From assembly GCA_003020925.1 (NCBI GenBank), contig PXRT01000017.1, positions 149,686 to 213,685 of the forward strand: 64,000 nucleotides of DNA. Direction: 5' to 3'. The notes beneath the pieces are model-generated. The model had not been told where the DNA came from, did no database searches, and worked only from the letters and a program-made list of their open reading frames with translations. A program made the position numbers and the translations under genes. Below, piece by piece: positions 34,302 to 44,343 of this stretch (position 1 is its first letter; each line of letters begins with the position of its first letter). The stretch comes from Halobacteriales archaeon QS_6_64_34. Lineage in GTDB: Archaea; Halobacteriota; Halobacteria; Halobacteriales; Haloarculaceae.

Positions 34302-34369
34302 ACCGGTGGCTGTAACAAACTGAAGGAATTCGCGGTGGCGAATATCTTTACGAACGTACAGCCACCAGT
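34302..34369. repeat. R2 palindromic repeat upstream of the ATP synthase operon
   Basis: Arms ACCGGTGGCTGTA and TACAGCCACCAGT. Very similar to 28094-28172 (AACTGAA, GAATATCTTTACGAACGTACAG middle, by position). It lies 67 bases before the atpH start, where it could affect transcript initiation or isolation from the 34174 gene. Confidence 0.75.
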
Positions 34370-34436
34370 GTTACGATACCACGGAAACTTCGCAACTACC
34401 AAATAGCCGCTGGCGCAAGGGTCGGACGATTAGAGA

Positions 34437-34769
34437 ATGCCACGGCCAGAAGTTCTAGACCGGATAAAGGAGGCCGAGCAGGAGGCCGACGATATCGTCG
34501 CCGAGGCCGAGGAAGACCGCGAGGAGACCATCGCGGCGGCCCGCCAGGAGGCCGACGAGATTCGCGAACAGGCCCGCAAGGAGGCCGAATCGGCGGCCCA
34601 GCAGCGCCTCGAAGACGCGCTCGAGGAGATTGCGGCCGAGCGCGAGGAACTCATCGAGCAGGGCGAGAACGCCCGCCAGCAGCTCGAACAGCAGGCCGCC
34701 GGCCGAGAGGACGAGGTGGTCGAATACGTGACGGACCTCTTCGAGGAGGCGGTACATGCTCAGACCTGA
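34437..34769 (+). CDS. atpH: A-type ATP synthase subunit H
   Basis: 110 residues, almost all one acidic coiled coil, beginning MPRPEVLDRIKEAEQEADD with heptad-like Glu/Ala/Arg, and an end VEYVTDLFEEAVH. Forms the peripheral stalk with subunit E. First gene of the ATP synthase cluster; overlaps atpI by 14 bases. Confidence 0.93.
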   Translation: MPRPEVLDRIKEAEQEADDIVAEAEEDREETIAAARQEADEIREQARKEAESAAQQRLEDALEEIAAEREELIEQGENARQQLEQQAAGREDEVVEYVTDLFEEAVHAQT

Positions 34770-36993
34770 GAAGATGTGTCGCGTCTCGGTGACGGGGTCG
34801 AAACGCGTCATGGAGCCCGTCGTCGAGGCGGTCCACGATCTGGATATGCTCCACGTCACCGAGTACGACGGCTCGTGGGACGGGTTCGAGCCGGGCGACC
34901 CGGTCGAGGGGGCCGACGAGGCCTCCGACCAGCTGGTCACCGTCCGCGCGCTCGAATCCATCCTCGACGTCGAGGCCGAGGACGCGGGCCCGACGCGGCT
35001 CGTCACCGACGAGGCCCTCGAGGAGGACTTAGAGGCGGTCCGGACGACGGTCACCGAACTCGACGACCGCCGTGACGGGCTCCGGGACGACCTCCGCGAG
35101 GTCGAAGACAAAATAAGCACCATGGAGCCCTTCGTCACGCTGGGTATCGACCTGGACCTGCTCCGTGGCTACGACACGCTGGCCGTGTCCGTCGGCGAGG
35201 GCGACGCCGACGAAATCGACGCCGCCCTCGAGAACAGCGATATCGATGCCTACGAGCTGTTCGACGGGGACGACGTGGTCGCGGTCTTCGCCCGCGCCGA
35301 CGACGAGGAACTCCAGGACGCACTGGTCGGAGCGACGTTCTCCGCACTGGTCGTGCCCGACGGCGAGGGCGACCCGACGGAGTATCTGGAGGAGCTGCAC
35401 CACCGCAAACAGCAGCTCGAATCGAAGCTCGACACGGTAGCGGGGGAACTCGACGAACTCCGCCTGGACTACGCCGGCTTCCTGCTGGCCGCCGAGGAGA
35501 AACTGTCCATCGAGGTCCAGAAATCCGAGGCGCCCCTGACCTTCGCGACGACGGAGAACGCCTTCATCGCCGAGGGGTGGATTCCCGACGCGGAGTACGA
35601 GCTGTTCGAACAGCAGGTCAGAGCCGAGGTCGGCGAGGCAATCGACATCGAGAAACTCGAAATCGCCGAGTACGACGACGACGGCCACGTCCACTCCCAC
35701 GAGGAGGTCGAGGGCGGCGGCGAGTCCGACGCGGCGGACGGCCCGGCGGCAGACGACACCGACGACCGGCCCGAGAAGGCCGTGGCTGACGGCGGCCACC
35801 CCACGTCCGCCAGCGGCCTCGTCACGATGGGCGACTCCAGCCCGCCGGTCATCCAGGACAACCCCGGTGCGGCCAAACCGTTCGAGGCGCTCGTCGAGGT
35901 CGTCAACCGCCCGAAGTACGGTGAGTTCGACCCGACGGTCCTGTTTTTCCTCACCTTCCCCGTCTTCTACGGGTTCATGATAGGGGACCTGGGGTACGGT
36001 CTCATCTACTTCGTGCTCGGCTACGGCCTCTACTCGAAGGCGGACGGCGACGTGCTGAAGAGCCTCGGCGGCGTCGCGATGTGGGCCGGCGGCTTCACGA
36101 TGCTGTTCGGCGTGCTGTACGGCGAGTTCTTCGGGCTCCACCAACTCGGGGATATCGTCTGGGGCGGCAGCCCGCCCATCCACAAGGGGCTCCAGCCGGT
36201 GTACGGCGAGTACGCGCTTGGCTGGCTGCTCGTCAGCGTGCTGGCCGGGATGGCCCACCTCGCGGTCGGGTGGACGCTTGGCTTCTTCAAGAACCTCGAG
36301 CACGGGCTCTGGGACGCCATCACTGAGAGTGGCTCCTGGCTCCTGATGCTGTTTGGCTTCTGGACCTGGATATTCAGCGACTTCCCGGCCGGGAGCAAGC
36401 CCGCGTTCATCATCGGGAGCGAAGCGGTGTTCAACGGCCACCCCTTCCACCTCGGCTTCACCGGCTTCTCCGCCACGGTCGGGATGGTCGCGCTTGCCGT
36501 CTTCGTCGTGGGCCTCGTGCTCATCGCGACGGCCGACTTCGCGGAGTTCGTCGAGGCCGTCTTCCTGCAAGTGTTCGTCAATGGGCTGTCCTACACCCGA
36601 CTGGCGGCCGTCCTGCTTGCGAAGGCCGGCATGGCGTTCGTGGTCAACCTGCTGTTCTTTGGCGTCTACATCGTCGAGACGGGCAAGGGCGAGGAGTGGC
36701 ACTTCGGTATCAACCACGCCCCGGCACACATGCTCGAACAGGGCACCTACCACGGCCACGAAGTCACCGGCGTGATGTTCCCCGGACTGATGCATTCGGG
36801 CGTCGCCGGCGTCGTCGGCGGCCTGCTCGTGCTGGTGCTGGGCCACGCGCTGGTGCTCATCCTCGGTGTCACGAGCGCCGGTCTGCAGGCCGTGCGTCTC
36901 GAGTACGTCGAGTTCTTCGGGAAGTTCTTCGAGGGCGGCGGCAAGAAGTACAACCCCTTCGGCTACGAACGGACCTACACGACCGACGACTGA
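34756..36993 (+). CDS. atpI: A-type ATP synthase membrane subunit I (a)
   Basis: 745 residues. About 390 residues of cytoplasmic coiled coil and globular domain, with a His/Asp-rich insertion (about 312-350: GHVHSHEEVEGG), then about eight transmembrane helices (about 390-735). Conserved YGFMIGDLGYGL and the FEGGGKKYNPFGYERTY tail. Provides the proton half-channels beside the K ring. Confidence 0.95.
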   Translation: MLRPEKMCRVSVTGSKRVMEPVVEAVHDLDMLHVTEYDGSWDGFEPGDPVEGADEASDQLVTVRALESILDVEAEDAGPTRLVTDEALEEDLEAVRTTVTELDDRRDGLRDDLREVEDKISTMEPFVTLGIDLDLLRGYDTLAVSVGEGDADEIDAALENSDIDAYELFDGDDVVAVFARADDEELQDALVGATFSALVVPDGEGDPTEYLEELHHRKQQLESKLDTVAGELDELRLDYAGFLLAAEEKLSIEVQKSEAPLTFATTENAFIAEGWIPDAEYELFEQQVRAEVGEAIDIEKLEIAEYDDDGHVHSHEEVEGGGESDAADGPAADDTDDRPEKAVADGGHPTSASGLVTMGDSSPPVIQDNPGAAKPFEALVEVVNRPKYGEFDPTVLFFLTFPVFYGFMIGDLGYGLIYFVLGYGLYSKADGDVLKSLGGVAMWAGGFTMLFGVLYGEFFGLHQLGDIVWGGSPPIHKGLQPVYGEYALGWLLVSVLAGMAHLAVGWTLGFFKNLEHGLWDAITESGSWLLMLFGFWTWIFSDFPAGSKPAFIIGSEAVFNGHPFHLGFTGFSATVGMVALAVFVVGLVLIATADFAEFVEAVFLQVFVNGLSYTRLAAVLLAKAGMAFVVNLLFFGVYIVETGKGEEWHFGINHAPAHMLEQGTYHGHEVTGVMFPGLMHSGVAGVVGGLLVLVLGHALVLILGVTSAGLQAVRLEYVEFFGKFFEGGGKKYNPFGYERTYTTDD

Positions 36994-37110
36994 CCACCCG
37001 CCGAAGCTTCCGCCCGGATTCGACGCCGGGCGTCGACGGCTGGTATCCGCTGACAGCCGTGACTGCAGGGTGGCCTAAACCGCCAGAACAGCCTCCTGAC
37101 GAACGGTTTT

Positions 37111-37184
37111 GAGAACCTTTATGAACTCCGTGGCGTCACATACGCCTGTTCGGACACGAGCAACTCACAGAGGACTTCAACAAT
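37111..37184 (+). promoter_or_regulatory. internal promoter candidate before atpK
   Basis: CTTTATGA at 37117-37124 resembles a haloarchaeal TATA box about 61-68 bases before the atpK ATG, in a 191-base gap unusually large for this cluster. A GAGGA sequence lies about 12 bases before the ATG. Extra transcription would fit the high copy number of the K (c-ring) subunit. Confidence 0.4.
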
Positions 37185-37436
37185 ATGATCGAAACTATCG
37201 CACCCGTTGTTAACGCTGCACTGCAGAACGTCGCTCCAGCCATCCCACCGAGTGCCGCCGCCGCACTCGCCGTCGGTCTCGCTGCCCTCGGCTCGGGCTA
37301 CGCCGAGCGAGGTATCGGTGCCGCTGCGGTCGGTGCCGTCGCGGAGGACGACAGTATGTTCGGCCGTGGGCTTATCCTGACAGTCCTGCCGGAAACGCTC
37401 GTCATTCTCGCGCTGGTCGTCGTCTTCGTCGTATAA
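37185..37436 (+). CDS. atpK: A-type ATP synthase proteolipid subunit K
   Basis: 83 residues, two transmembrane helices (about 24-46 and 59-82). The proton-carrying glutamate is E69 in LTVLPETLVIL on the second helix. Forms the rotating ring. Single hairpin form, not fused copies. Confidence 0.95.
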   Translation: MIETIAPVVNAALQNVAPAIPPSAAAALAVGLAALGSGYAERGIGAAAVGAVAEDDSMFGRGLILTVLPETLVILALVVVFVV

Positions 37437-37454
37437 ACACTCCCCTTTTCAACA

Positions 37455-38036
37455 ATGAGCCTTGAAACAGTCGTAGAGGATATCCGAGACGAGGCCCGCG
37501 CGCGTGCAGAGAAGATTCGGGCCGACGGCGAGGAGCACGCCGACGGGATTATCGCCGAGGCCGAGGCCGACGCAGCGGAAATCCGCGAGGAGCGCGAGGC
37601 CGAGGTCGAGCGCGAAATCGCCCAGGAGCGCGAACAGCGCCTCTCCTCGGCGAAGCTCGAGGCAAAGCAGGCCCGACTGGGCGCCCGACGTGATGTCCTC
37701 GAAGACGTCCGCGACGACGTCGAGGCGGCTATCGCCGACCTCGAGGGCGACCGTCGCGAGGAGCTGACCCGCGAGCTACTCGCGGCCGCCGCCGAGGAGT
37801 TCGGCGACAACGAGCTCCGTATCTACGGTCGCGCCGGGGACCAGTCGCTCATCGAGGATATCCTCACCGAATACGACGACGCAACGTTTGCCGGTGAGCG
37901 GGAGTGTCTCGGCGGCGTGGTAGTCGAGAGCGAGGCCTCCCGCGTCCGCGTGAACAACACGTTCGACTCCGTACTGGAGTCAGTCTGGGAGGAGAACCTG
38001 AAAGCAATCAGCGACCGTCTCTTCGACGACCAATGA
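37455..38036 (+). CDS. atpE: A-type ATP synthase subunit E
   Basis: 193 residues: N-terminal acidic coiled coil (about 1-95) and C-terminal globular domain with ECLGGVVVESEASRVRVNNTFDSVLE pattern. Pairs with H in the peripheral stalk. Overlaps atpC by four bases. Confidence 0.94.
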   Translation: MSLETVVEDIRDEARARAEKIRADGEEHADGIIAEAEADAAEIREEREAEVEREIAQEREQRLSSAKLEAKQARLGARRDVLEDVRDDVEAAIADLEGDRREELTRELLAAAAEEFGDNELRIYGRAGDQSLIEDILTEYDDATFAGERECLGGVVVESEASRVRVNNTFDSVLESVWEENLKAISDRLFDDQ

Positions 38037-39109
38037 GTCCGTACGGCACAGCCGGCGGCGGGCGGAGCAGCAACTACGAGTACGTCATCGCTCGTGTTCG
38101 CTCCCGCCGTGCCTCGCTGTTTGACACCGACGACTACCGGAAACTGGTCCGCATGGGGACGAGCGAAATCGCTCGCTTCATGGAGGAGACCGAATACGAG
38201 ACCGAGATGAACGCCCTCGGGGCCCGATACAGCGGTTCGGACCTCATCGAGTACGCGCTGAACCGCAACCTCGCGAAACACTTCGACGACCTGTTGCGCT
38301 GGGCCGAGGGCGCGCTGTACAGCTACATCGCCCGCTACCTGCGGAAGTTCGACGCGTGGAACAGCAAGACGGTCATTCGCGGCATCTACTCCGGTGCCGA
38401 GTCGAGCGAAATCGAGGACGACCTCATCCGCGCCGGGGAGTTCGGCGAGAAGCGCATCGACACCCTGGTGACGGCCGGCTCCATCGAGGAAGTCGTCGAG
38501 TCACTCGACGACACCATCTTCGGGGAGTCGCTGGCCGAGGCCTACGAGGTGTACGAGGCCGAGGAGGTACTGGTGCCACTGGAGAACGCCATCGACCGTG
38601 CCTTCTACGAGACACTGCTCGATGGCCTGCCCAGCAACCCGGAACGGGACAGCCCGACGGGGCTGTACGTCCAGTTCCTGCAGGCCGAAGTCGACTTCCG
38701 GAACCTCCGGAACGCCCTGCGGCTGGCCCGCAGCGGGGCCGAAACGGACCCGACGGAGTACTACATTCGGGGCGGGAAACTGTTCGACGAGCAGTCGCTC
38801 GGACAGCTCACCGCCAACTTCGACGGGCTCGTCGCCGCGGTGCGTGACAGCCGGTACGGCGACGACCTCGACGCGGCGCTGTCCGCACTGGAGGACGCCC
38901 AGAACCTAGTCGAGTTCGAGCGGGCGCTGGACACGGCGTTGCTCGAGTATGCCGACAAGCTGTCGACCCGCTACCCGCTGTCGGTGTGTCCGGTGTTGTC
39001 GTTCGTGCTCGCAAAGGAGCAGGAGGTCGACAACATCCGGGCCATCGCTCGCGGTCGCGAGGCGGGGCTGGGCCCCGACGAAATCGAACAGGAGCTGGTG
39101 ATACTATGA
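38033..39109 (+). CDS. atpC: A-type ATP synthase subunit C
   Basis: 358 residues, helical V-ATPase d/C-type protein (YEYVIARVRSRRASLFD start; ending IRAIARGREAGLGPDEIEQEL). Links the rotor axle to the K ring. ATG 38033 overlaps the atpE stop (CAATGA); the 43-residue upstream extension in the same frame is basic and rejected. Confidence 0.94.
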   Translation: MSPYGTAGGGRSSNYEYVIARVRSRRASLFDTDDYRKLVRMGTSEIARFMEETEYETEMNALGARYSGSDLIEYALNRNLAKHFDDLLRWAEGALYSYIARYLRKFDAWNSKTVIRGIYSGAESSEIEDDLIRAGEFGEKRIDTLVTAGSIEEVVESLDDTIFGESLAEAYEVYEAEEVLVPLENAIDRAFYETLLDGLPSNPERDSPTGLYVQFLQAEVDFRNLRNALRLARSGAETDPTEYYIRGGKLFDEQSLGQLTANFDGLVAAVRDSRYGDDLDAALSALEDAQNLVEFERALDTALLEYADKLSTRYPLSVCPVLSFVLAKEQEVDNIRAIARGREAGLGPDEIEQELVIL

Positions 39110-39432
39110 GCCAGGAGATAGCTGTGGTCGGGAGCCCGGAGTTCACGACGGGCTTTCGGCTGGCGGGCGTTCGCAAGTTCGCGGACATCCCCACAGAACG
39201 GAAAGACGAGCAGTTGGACGACGCCGTCACGGAGATGCTCGAAGACGACGACGTCGGCATCGTCGTGATGCACGACGACGACATGGACCATCTCTCTCGG
39301 GGCGTCCGCGAGAGCGCGGAGACGAGCGTCGAACCCGTGCTGGTGACGCTGGGCGGCGAGGGCGCCGGCAGCGGCGGGCTGCGTGAACAGATAAAACGAG
39401 CCATCGGTATCGACCTGATGGACGAGGAGTAA
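39106..39432 (+). CDS. atpF: A-type ATP synthase subunit F
   Basis: 108 residues, Rossmann-like, starting MSQEIAVVGSPEFTTGFRLAG and ending in LREQIKRAIGIDL. Part of the central stalk with D. Overlaps atpC by four bases. Confidence 0.93.
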   Translation: MSQEIAVVGSPEFTTGFRLAGVRKFADIPTERKDEQLDDAVTEMLEDDDVGIVVMHDDDMDHLSRGVRESAETSVEPVLVTLGGEGAGSGGLREQIKRAIGIDLMDEE

Positions 39433-39435
39433 ACT

Positions 39436-41196
39436 ATGAGTCAAGCAACAGAATCCGACGTCCGTGAGGACGGCACTATCGAAAGCGTCTCGGGACCGGT
39501 CGTAACGGCTCGGGACCTCGACGCCCGGATGAACGACGTCGTCTACGTCGGTTCGGAAGGGCTGATGGGCGAGGTCATCGAGATTGAAGGTAACATCACC
39601 ACTATCCAGGTGTACGAGGAGACCTCCGGGGTCTCCCCGGGCGAACCGGTCGAAGGGACCGGCGCCCCCCTGTCGGTGGACCTCGGGCCGGGGATGCTCG
39701 ACGCCATCTACGACGGCGTCCAGCGCCCGCTCGACGTCTTAGAGGAGAAGATGGGCTCGGCGTATCTCGACCGCGGTGTCGACGCGCCGGGTATCGACTT
39801 AGAGAAGACCTGGGAGTTCCAGCCGGACGTCGAAACGGGCGATACGGTCGAGCCCGGCGACATCGTCGGCACCGTCCCCGAGACGCCCAGCATCGACCAC
39901 AAGGTGATGGTCCCGCCCGGCTCCGAGGGTGGCGAAGTCTCGACCATCGAGTCGGGGAGCTTCACCGTCGAGGAGGCGGTCGTCGAACTCGACTCCGGCG
40001 AGGAGATTCGGATGCGCCAGGAGTGGCCGGTGCGCCAGCAACGGCCCTCCGTCGACAAGGAGACCCCGACGGAACCGCTTATCTCGGGCCAGCGCGTACT
40101 GGACGGCCTGTTCCCCATCGCGAAGGGCGGGACCGCGGCGATTCCCGGCCCCTTTGGCTCCGGGAAGACCGTTACCCAGCACCAACTCGCCAAGTGGGCC
40201 GACGCGGATATCGTCGTCTACGTCGGCTGTGGCGAGCGTGGCAACGAGATGACCGAGGTCATCGAGGACTTCCCCGAGCTAGAGGACCCAATCACGGGCA
40301 ACGCCCTGATGGACCGGACCTGCCTCATCGCGAACACGTCGAACATGCCCGTCGCAGCGCGTGAGTCCTGTGTCTACACGGGAATCACCATCGCGGAGTA
40401 CTTCCGCGACATGGGCTATGACGTCGCGCTGATGGCCGACTCCACCTCCCGGTGGGCCGAAGCCATGCGGGAGATTTCCTCGCGACTCGAGGAGATGCCC
40501 GGCGAGGAGGGGTACCCCGCGTACCTCTCTGCGCGCCTGTCGGCGTTCTACGAGCGGGCCGGTTACTTCGCGAACATCAACGGGACCGAGGGGTCCATCT
40601 CGGTCATCGGGGCCGTCTCGCCGCCGGGCGGGGACTTCTCGGAGCCGGTGACCCAGAACACGCTGCGTATCGTCAAGACGTTTTGGGCGCTGGACGCCGA
40701 CCTCGCCGAGCGTCGGCACTTCCCGTCTATCAACTGGAACGAGTCCTATTCGCTCTATCGTGACCAGCTAGACCAGTGGTTCGTCGACAACGTCCGCGAG
40801 GACTGGCCCGAGACGCGACAGTGGGCCATCGACACGCTGGACGAGGAGACCGAACTACAGGAAATCGTCCAGCTCGTCGGGAAGGACGCTTTACCGGAAG
40901 ACCAGCAACTGACACTGGAAATCGCCCGCTACCTGCGTGAGGCGTGGCTCCAGCAGAACGCGTTCCACCCGACCGACACCTACTGCGAACCCGAGAAGAC
41001 GTACCGCATCATGGACGCCATCAAGACGTACAACGACGAGGCCGTCGATGCGCTCGAGGCCGGTGTGCCCGTCGAGGAACTCACCGACATCGAGAGCGCG
41101 CCCCGTCTGAACCGCATCGGCGTCCAGGAGGACTGGGACGAGTACATCGACGAACTCGAGGACGACATCAGTTCGGAGCTCCGGGAGCTATACTAA
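39436..41196 (+). CDS. atpA: A-type ATP synthase catalytic subunit A
   Basis: 586 residues. P-loop GPFGSGKT (about 235-242), the A-type non-homologous insertion (about 115-190), [15 protein letters not shown] [11 protein letters not shown] and [13 protein letters not shown]. Binds and makes ATP. No intein present. Its stop overlaps the atpB start by one base. Confidence 0.97.
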   Translation: MSQATESDVREDGTIESVSGPVVTARDLDARMNDVVYVGSEGLMGEVIEIEGNITTIQVYEETSGVSPGEPVEGTGAPLSVDLGPGMLDAIYDGVQRPLDVLEEKMGSAYLDRGVDAPGIDLEKTWEFQPDVETGDTVEPGDIVGTVPETPSIDHKVMVPPGSEGGEVSTIESGSFTVEEAVVELDSGEEIRMRQEWPVRQQRPSVDKETPTEPLISGQRVLDGLFPIAKGGTAAIPGPFGSGKTVTQHQLAKWADADIVVYVGCGERGNEMTEVIEDFPELEDPITGNALMDRTCLIANTSNMPVAARESCVYTGITIAEYFRDMGYDVALMADSTSRWAEAMREISSRLEEMPGEEGYPAYLSARLSAFYERAGYFANINGTEGSISVIGAVSPPGGDFSEPVTQNTLRIVKTFWALDADLAERRHFPSINWNESYSLYRDQLDQWFVDNVREDWPETRQWAIDTLDEETELQEIVQLVGKDALPEDQQLTLEIARYLREAWLQQNAFHPTDTYCEPEKTYRIMDAIKTYNDEAVDALEAGVPVEELTDIESAPRLNRIGVQEDWDEYIDELEDDISSELRELY

Positions 41197-42608
41197 TGAA
41201 AGAATACCAGACAATCACCGAAATCAGCGGCCCGCTGGTCTTTGTCGAGACCGACGAGCCGGTCGGCTACGACGAAATCGTCGAAATCGATATCGGCGAC
41301 GGCGAGATGCGCCGTGGCCAGGTGCTCGAATCGGCGAGCGACCACGTCGCCATCCAGGTGTTCGAGGGGACCGAGGGAATCGACCGCAGTGCGTCGGTTC
41401 GCTTCCTCGGCGAGACGATGAAGATGCCCGTCACCGAGGACCTGCTGGGACGGGTCATGGACGGGACCGGCCAGCCAATCGACGGCGGGCCCGAAATCGT
41501 CCCCGACGAGCGCCAGGACATCGTCGGCGCGGCCATCAACCCCTACTCCCGGGAGTACCCCGAGGAGTTCATCCAGACCGGCGTGTCGGCCATCGACGGC
41601 ATGAACACGCTGGTTCGGGGCCAGAAGCTGCCCATCTTTTCGGCGTCGGGGCTGCCCCACAACGACCTCGCGCTCCAGATTGCGCGACAGGCCTCGGTTC
41701 CGGAAGAGGAAGCGGGCGGCGAGGACGGCTCCGAGTTCGCCGTCATCTTCGGCGCGATGGGGATTACGGCCGAGGAGGCAAACGAGTTCATGGACGACTT
41801 CGAGCGCACCGGCGCGCTGGAACGCTCGGTCGTCTTCATGAACCTCGCGGACGACCCCGCCGTCGAGCGGACGATTACGCCGCGACTCGCCCTGACTACT
41901 GCGGAGTATCTCGCCTTCGAGAAGGATTATCACGTCCTGGTCATCCTGACGGACATGACCAACTACTGCGAGGCGCTGCGTGAAATCGGCGCCGCGCGCG
42001 AGGAGGTCCCGGGCCGCCGTGGCTACCCCGGCTACATGTACACGGACCTGGCCCAGCTGTACGAGCGGGCCGGCCGTATCGAGGGTCGTGACGGCTCTGT
42101 CACGCAGATTCCCATCCTCACGATGCCGGGTGACGACGACACCCACCCGATTCCGGACCTGACGGGGTACATCACCGAGGGCCAGATATACATCGACCGC
42201 GACCTCAACAGCCAGGGCGTCCAGCCGCCGATTAACGTCCTGCCCAGCCTGTCGCGGCTGATGGACGACGGTATCGGTGAAGGGCTCACCCGTGCCGACC
42301 ACGCCGACGTGAAAGACCAGATATTCGCCGCCTACGCGGAGGGTGAGGACCTCCGGGACCTCGTGAACATCGTCGGTCGCGAGGCGCTGTCGGACCTCGA
42401 CAACAAGTATCTGGACTTCGCGGACCGCTTCGAGGAGGAGTTCATCGACCAGGGGTACGACACGAACCGCGACATCGACGAGACCCTCGAACTCGGCTGG
42501 AACCTGCTCTCGATGCTCCCGAAAGATGCGCTGAACCGCATCGACGAGGCACTCATCGAGGAGCACTACCGCGAGGACGAGCCGGCCGAAGAAGTCGCCG
42601 CGGACTGA
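41196..42608 (+). CDS. atpB: A-type ATP synthase non-catalytic subunit B
   Basis: 470 residues: [13 protein letters not shown] start, [44 protein letters not shown]. Lacks a functional P-loop as expected. ATG 41196 shares its A with the atpA stop. Confidence 0.97.
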   Translation: MKEYQTITEISGPLVFVETDEPVGYDEIVEIDIGDGEMRRGQVLESASDHVAIQVFEGTEGIDRSASVRFLGETMKMPVTEDLLGRVMDGTGQPIDGGPEIVPDERQDIVGAAINPYSREYPEEFIQTGVSAIDGMNTLVRGQKLPIFSASGLPHNDLALQIARQASVPEEEAGGEDGSEFAVIFGAMGITAEEANEFMDDFERTGALERSVVFMNLADDPAVERTITPRLALTTAEYLAFEKDYHVLVILTDMTNYCEALREIGAAREEVPGRRGYPGYMYTDLAQLYERAGRIEGRDGSVTQIPILTMPGDDDTHPIPDLTGYITEGQIYIDRDLNSQGVQPPINVLPSLSRLMDDGIGEGLTRADHADVKDQIFAAYAEGEDLRDLVNIVGREALSDLDNKYLDFADRFEEEFIDQGYDTNRDIDETLELGWNLLSMLPKDALNRIDEALIEEHYREDEPAEEVAAD

Positions 42609-42662
42609 GCGGGCCGAACCGACCGCTTTTCGACCGGCTCCACGCAACGCTCGCCGCTCTGT

Positions 42663-42677
42663 ACCCAACTGATTGGG
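42663..42677 (+). promoter_or_regulatory. bop-type upstream activator sequence (Bat site)
   Basis: ACCCAACTGATTGGG agrees with the known Halobacterium bop UAS consensus ACCcnactagTTnGG at all but two lower-weight positions, and contains a 6-bp inverted repeat ACCCAA/TTGGGT. The TATA-like CTAAACTTTAC (42682-42692) follows after five bases, the same arrangement as in the Halobacterium bop promoter. It lies 43 bases before the rhodopsin ATG. Confidence 0.75.
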
Positions 42678-42719
42678 TGTGCTAAACTTTACTTGTCGAA
42701 CCCAAATGACAGATGCACT

Positions 42720-43472
42720 ATGCCACAACCAGGAAGCGAACAGATATGGCTATGGCTCGGTACAGCAGGCATGTTCCTCGGCATGCTTTACTTCATCGGC
42801 CGAGGCTGGGGCGAGACGGACGACCGTCGCCAGAAGTTCTACATCGCCACAATACTGATAACAGCAATCGCGTTCGTGAACTACTTGATGATGGCCCTGG
42901 GCTTTGGCCTGACCATCATCGAGTTCGGCGGCGAGCAACGGCCCATCTACTGGGCCCGGTACACGGACTGGCTCTTTACCACGCCGCTGTTGCTGTTCGA
43001 CCTCGCGTTGCTCGCGGGGGCGGACCGCAACACCATCGCGTCGCTGGTGAGCCTCGACGTGCTGATGATCGGCACCGGGCTGCTCGCCACGCTGTCGGCC
43101 GGTAGCGGCGTGCTGGCGGCGGGCGCGGAGCGACTGGTCTGGTGGGGAATCAGCACAGCGTTCCTGCTGGTGTTGCTGTACTTCCTGTTCAGCTCGCTGT
43201 CGGGCCGGGTCACCGACCTCCCGAGCGACACACAGAGTACGTTCACCACCTTGCGGAACCTCGTGACCGTCGTCTGGCTGGTCTACCCCGTCTGGTGGCT
43301 CATCGGTACCGAGGGGCTCGGCCTCGTCGGCATCTTCGCCGAGACGGCCGGCTTCATGGTCATCGACCTGACCGCGAAGGTCGGCTTCGGGTTCATCCTC
43401 CTGCGAAGCCACAGCGTCCTCGACGGCGCAACGGAGCCCCAGGCGTCGGGTGCGACCCCGGCAGACGACTAA
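42720..43472 (+). CDS. bop: bacteriorhodopsin, light-driven outward proton pump
   Basis: 250 residues, seven helices. Schiff-base lysine K220 in [10 protein letters not shown]; proton acceptor D83 and T87 and donor D94 in [16 protein letters not shown] (equivalents of BR D85/T89/D96); release-group glutamates in GTEG and FAETAGF. Very similar to the Haloarcula rhodopsins (cruxrhodopsin class). ATG 42720 gives the family MPQPGSE start. It lies between atpB and atpD with 111 and 94 bases on either side, controlled by its own UAS/TATA. Retinal comes from carotenoid genes not seen here. Confidence 0.96.
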   Translation: MPQPGSEQIWLWLGTAGMFLGMLYFIGRGWGETDDRRQKFYIATILITAIAFVNYLMMALGFGLTIIEFGGEQRPIYWARYTDWLFTTPLLLFDLALLAGADRNTIASLVSLDVLMIGTGLLATLSAGSGVLAAGAERLVWWGISTAFLLVLLYFLFSSLSGRVTDLPSDTQSTFTTLRNLVTVVWLVYPVWWLIGTEGLGLVGIFAETAGFMVIDLTAKVGFGFILLRSHSVLDGATEPQASGATPADD

Positions 43473-43482
43473 CGCGACCGTT

Positions 43483-43493
43483 CGATTTTTTTC
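43483..43493 (+). terminator. T-rich terminator after bop
   Basis: A run of seven T (43486-43492) lies 11-20 bases beyond the bop stop, with no stem needed, as expected for archaeal T-tract termination. It may separate bop from atpD transcripts. Confidence 0.55.
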
Positions 43494-43566
43494 GACCCCG
43501 AAACCGATAGCCTCGGCTCAGGACGACTGAAAACGGTTAACTGGCTACGACCGATAGGACACTGTA

Positions 43567-44259
43567 ATGGCGAAGGACGTCAAACCGACCCGGAAGAACT
43601 TGATGCAGATAGAGGACCGCATCGAACTCTCCGAGCGCGGACACGATACGCTAGAGAAGAAGCGTGACGGCCTCATCATGGAGTTCATGGATATCCTCGA
43701 CCAGGCACAGGACGTCCGTGAGGACCTCGAAGTCTCCTACGACCGCGCCCAAGACGCCATCAACATGGCACGCGCGATGGAGGGCGACGTGGCGGTCCGG
43801 GGCGCCGCCGCCGCACTCAAGGAACACCCCGAACTGACCACCCAGTCGAAGAATATCATGGGCGTCGTCGTCCCGCAAATCGACTCGACGGGCGTCAAGA
43901 AGTCCCTCGACGAGCGTGGCTACGGCGTGATGGGCACGTCCGCCCGTATCGACGAGGCCGCCGACGCCTACGAGGAACTCATCGAGAACATCATCCTCGC
44001 CGCCGAGGTCGAGACGGCGATGAAGAAGATGCTTGAGGAGATAGAGACGACAAAGCGGCGCGTCAACGCCCTGGAGTTCAAGCTCCTGCCCGACCTCAAC
44101 GACAACAAGGAGTACATCGAGCAGAAACTCGAGGAGCAGGAGCGAGAGGAAATCTTCCGCATGAAGAAAATCAAAGCGAAAAAAGAAGCGGAAGAAGACG
44201 CCCTCGCGGCCGAAGAGGACGAGGAAGCGAAAGCAGAGCGGCTCAAAGCGGACGACTAA
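43567..44259 (+). CDS. atpD: A-type ATP synthase subunit D
   Basis: 230 residues, long coiled coil forming the rotor axle ([34 protein letters not shown]). The tail is Glu/Lys-rich beyond the usual length. It is separated from atpB by the rhodopsin gene, so it must be read through from the bop or upstream promoter or have its own. Possible promoter in 43530-43560. Confidence 0.94.
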   Translation: MAKDVKPTRKNLMQIEDRIELSERGHDTLEKKRDGLIMEFMDILDQAQDVREDLEVSYDRAQDAINMARAMEGDVAVRGAAAALKEHPELTTQSKNIMGVVVPQIDSTGVKKSLDERGYGVMGTSARIDEAADAYEELIENIILAAEVETAMKKMLEEIETTKRRVNALEFKLLPDLNDNKEYIEQKLEEQEREEIFRMKKIKAKKEAEEDALAAEEDEEAKAERLKADD

Positions 44260-44343
44260 AACGGGGTTCCGGCCGGTCTTGCCAGGGGCTCGCAACGCCC
44301 GGCGTCCGGTACCACTATCGTACCGGCGGTGCGTTCTCTCCGT

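Noticed and set aside
35029..36846. 605-codon antisense frame opposite atpI
   Set aside because: Shadow of a real gene with recognisable subunit I motifs; composition is His/Gln/Glu-rich from reversed codons.
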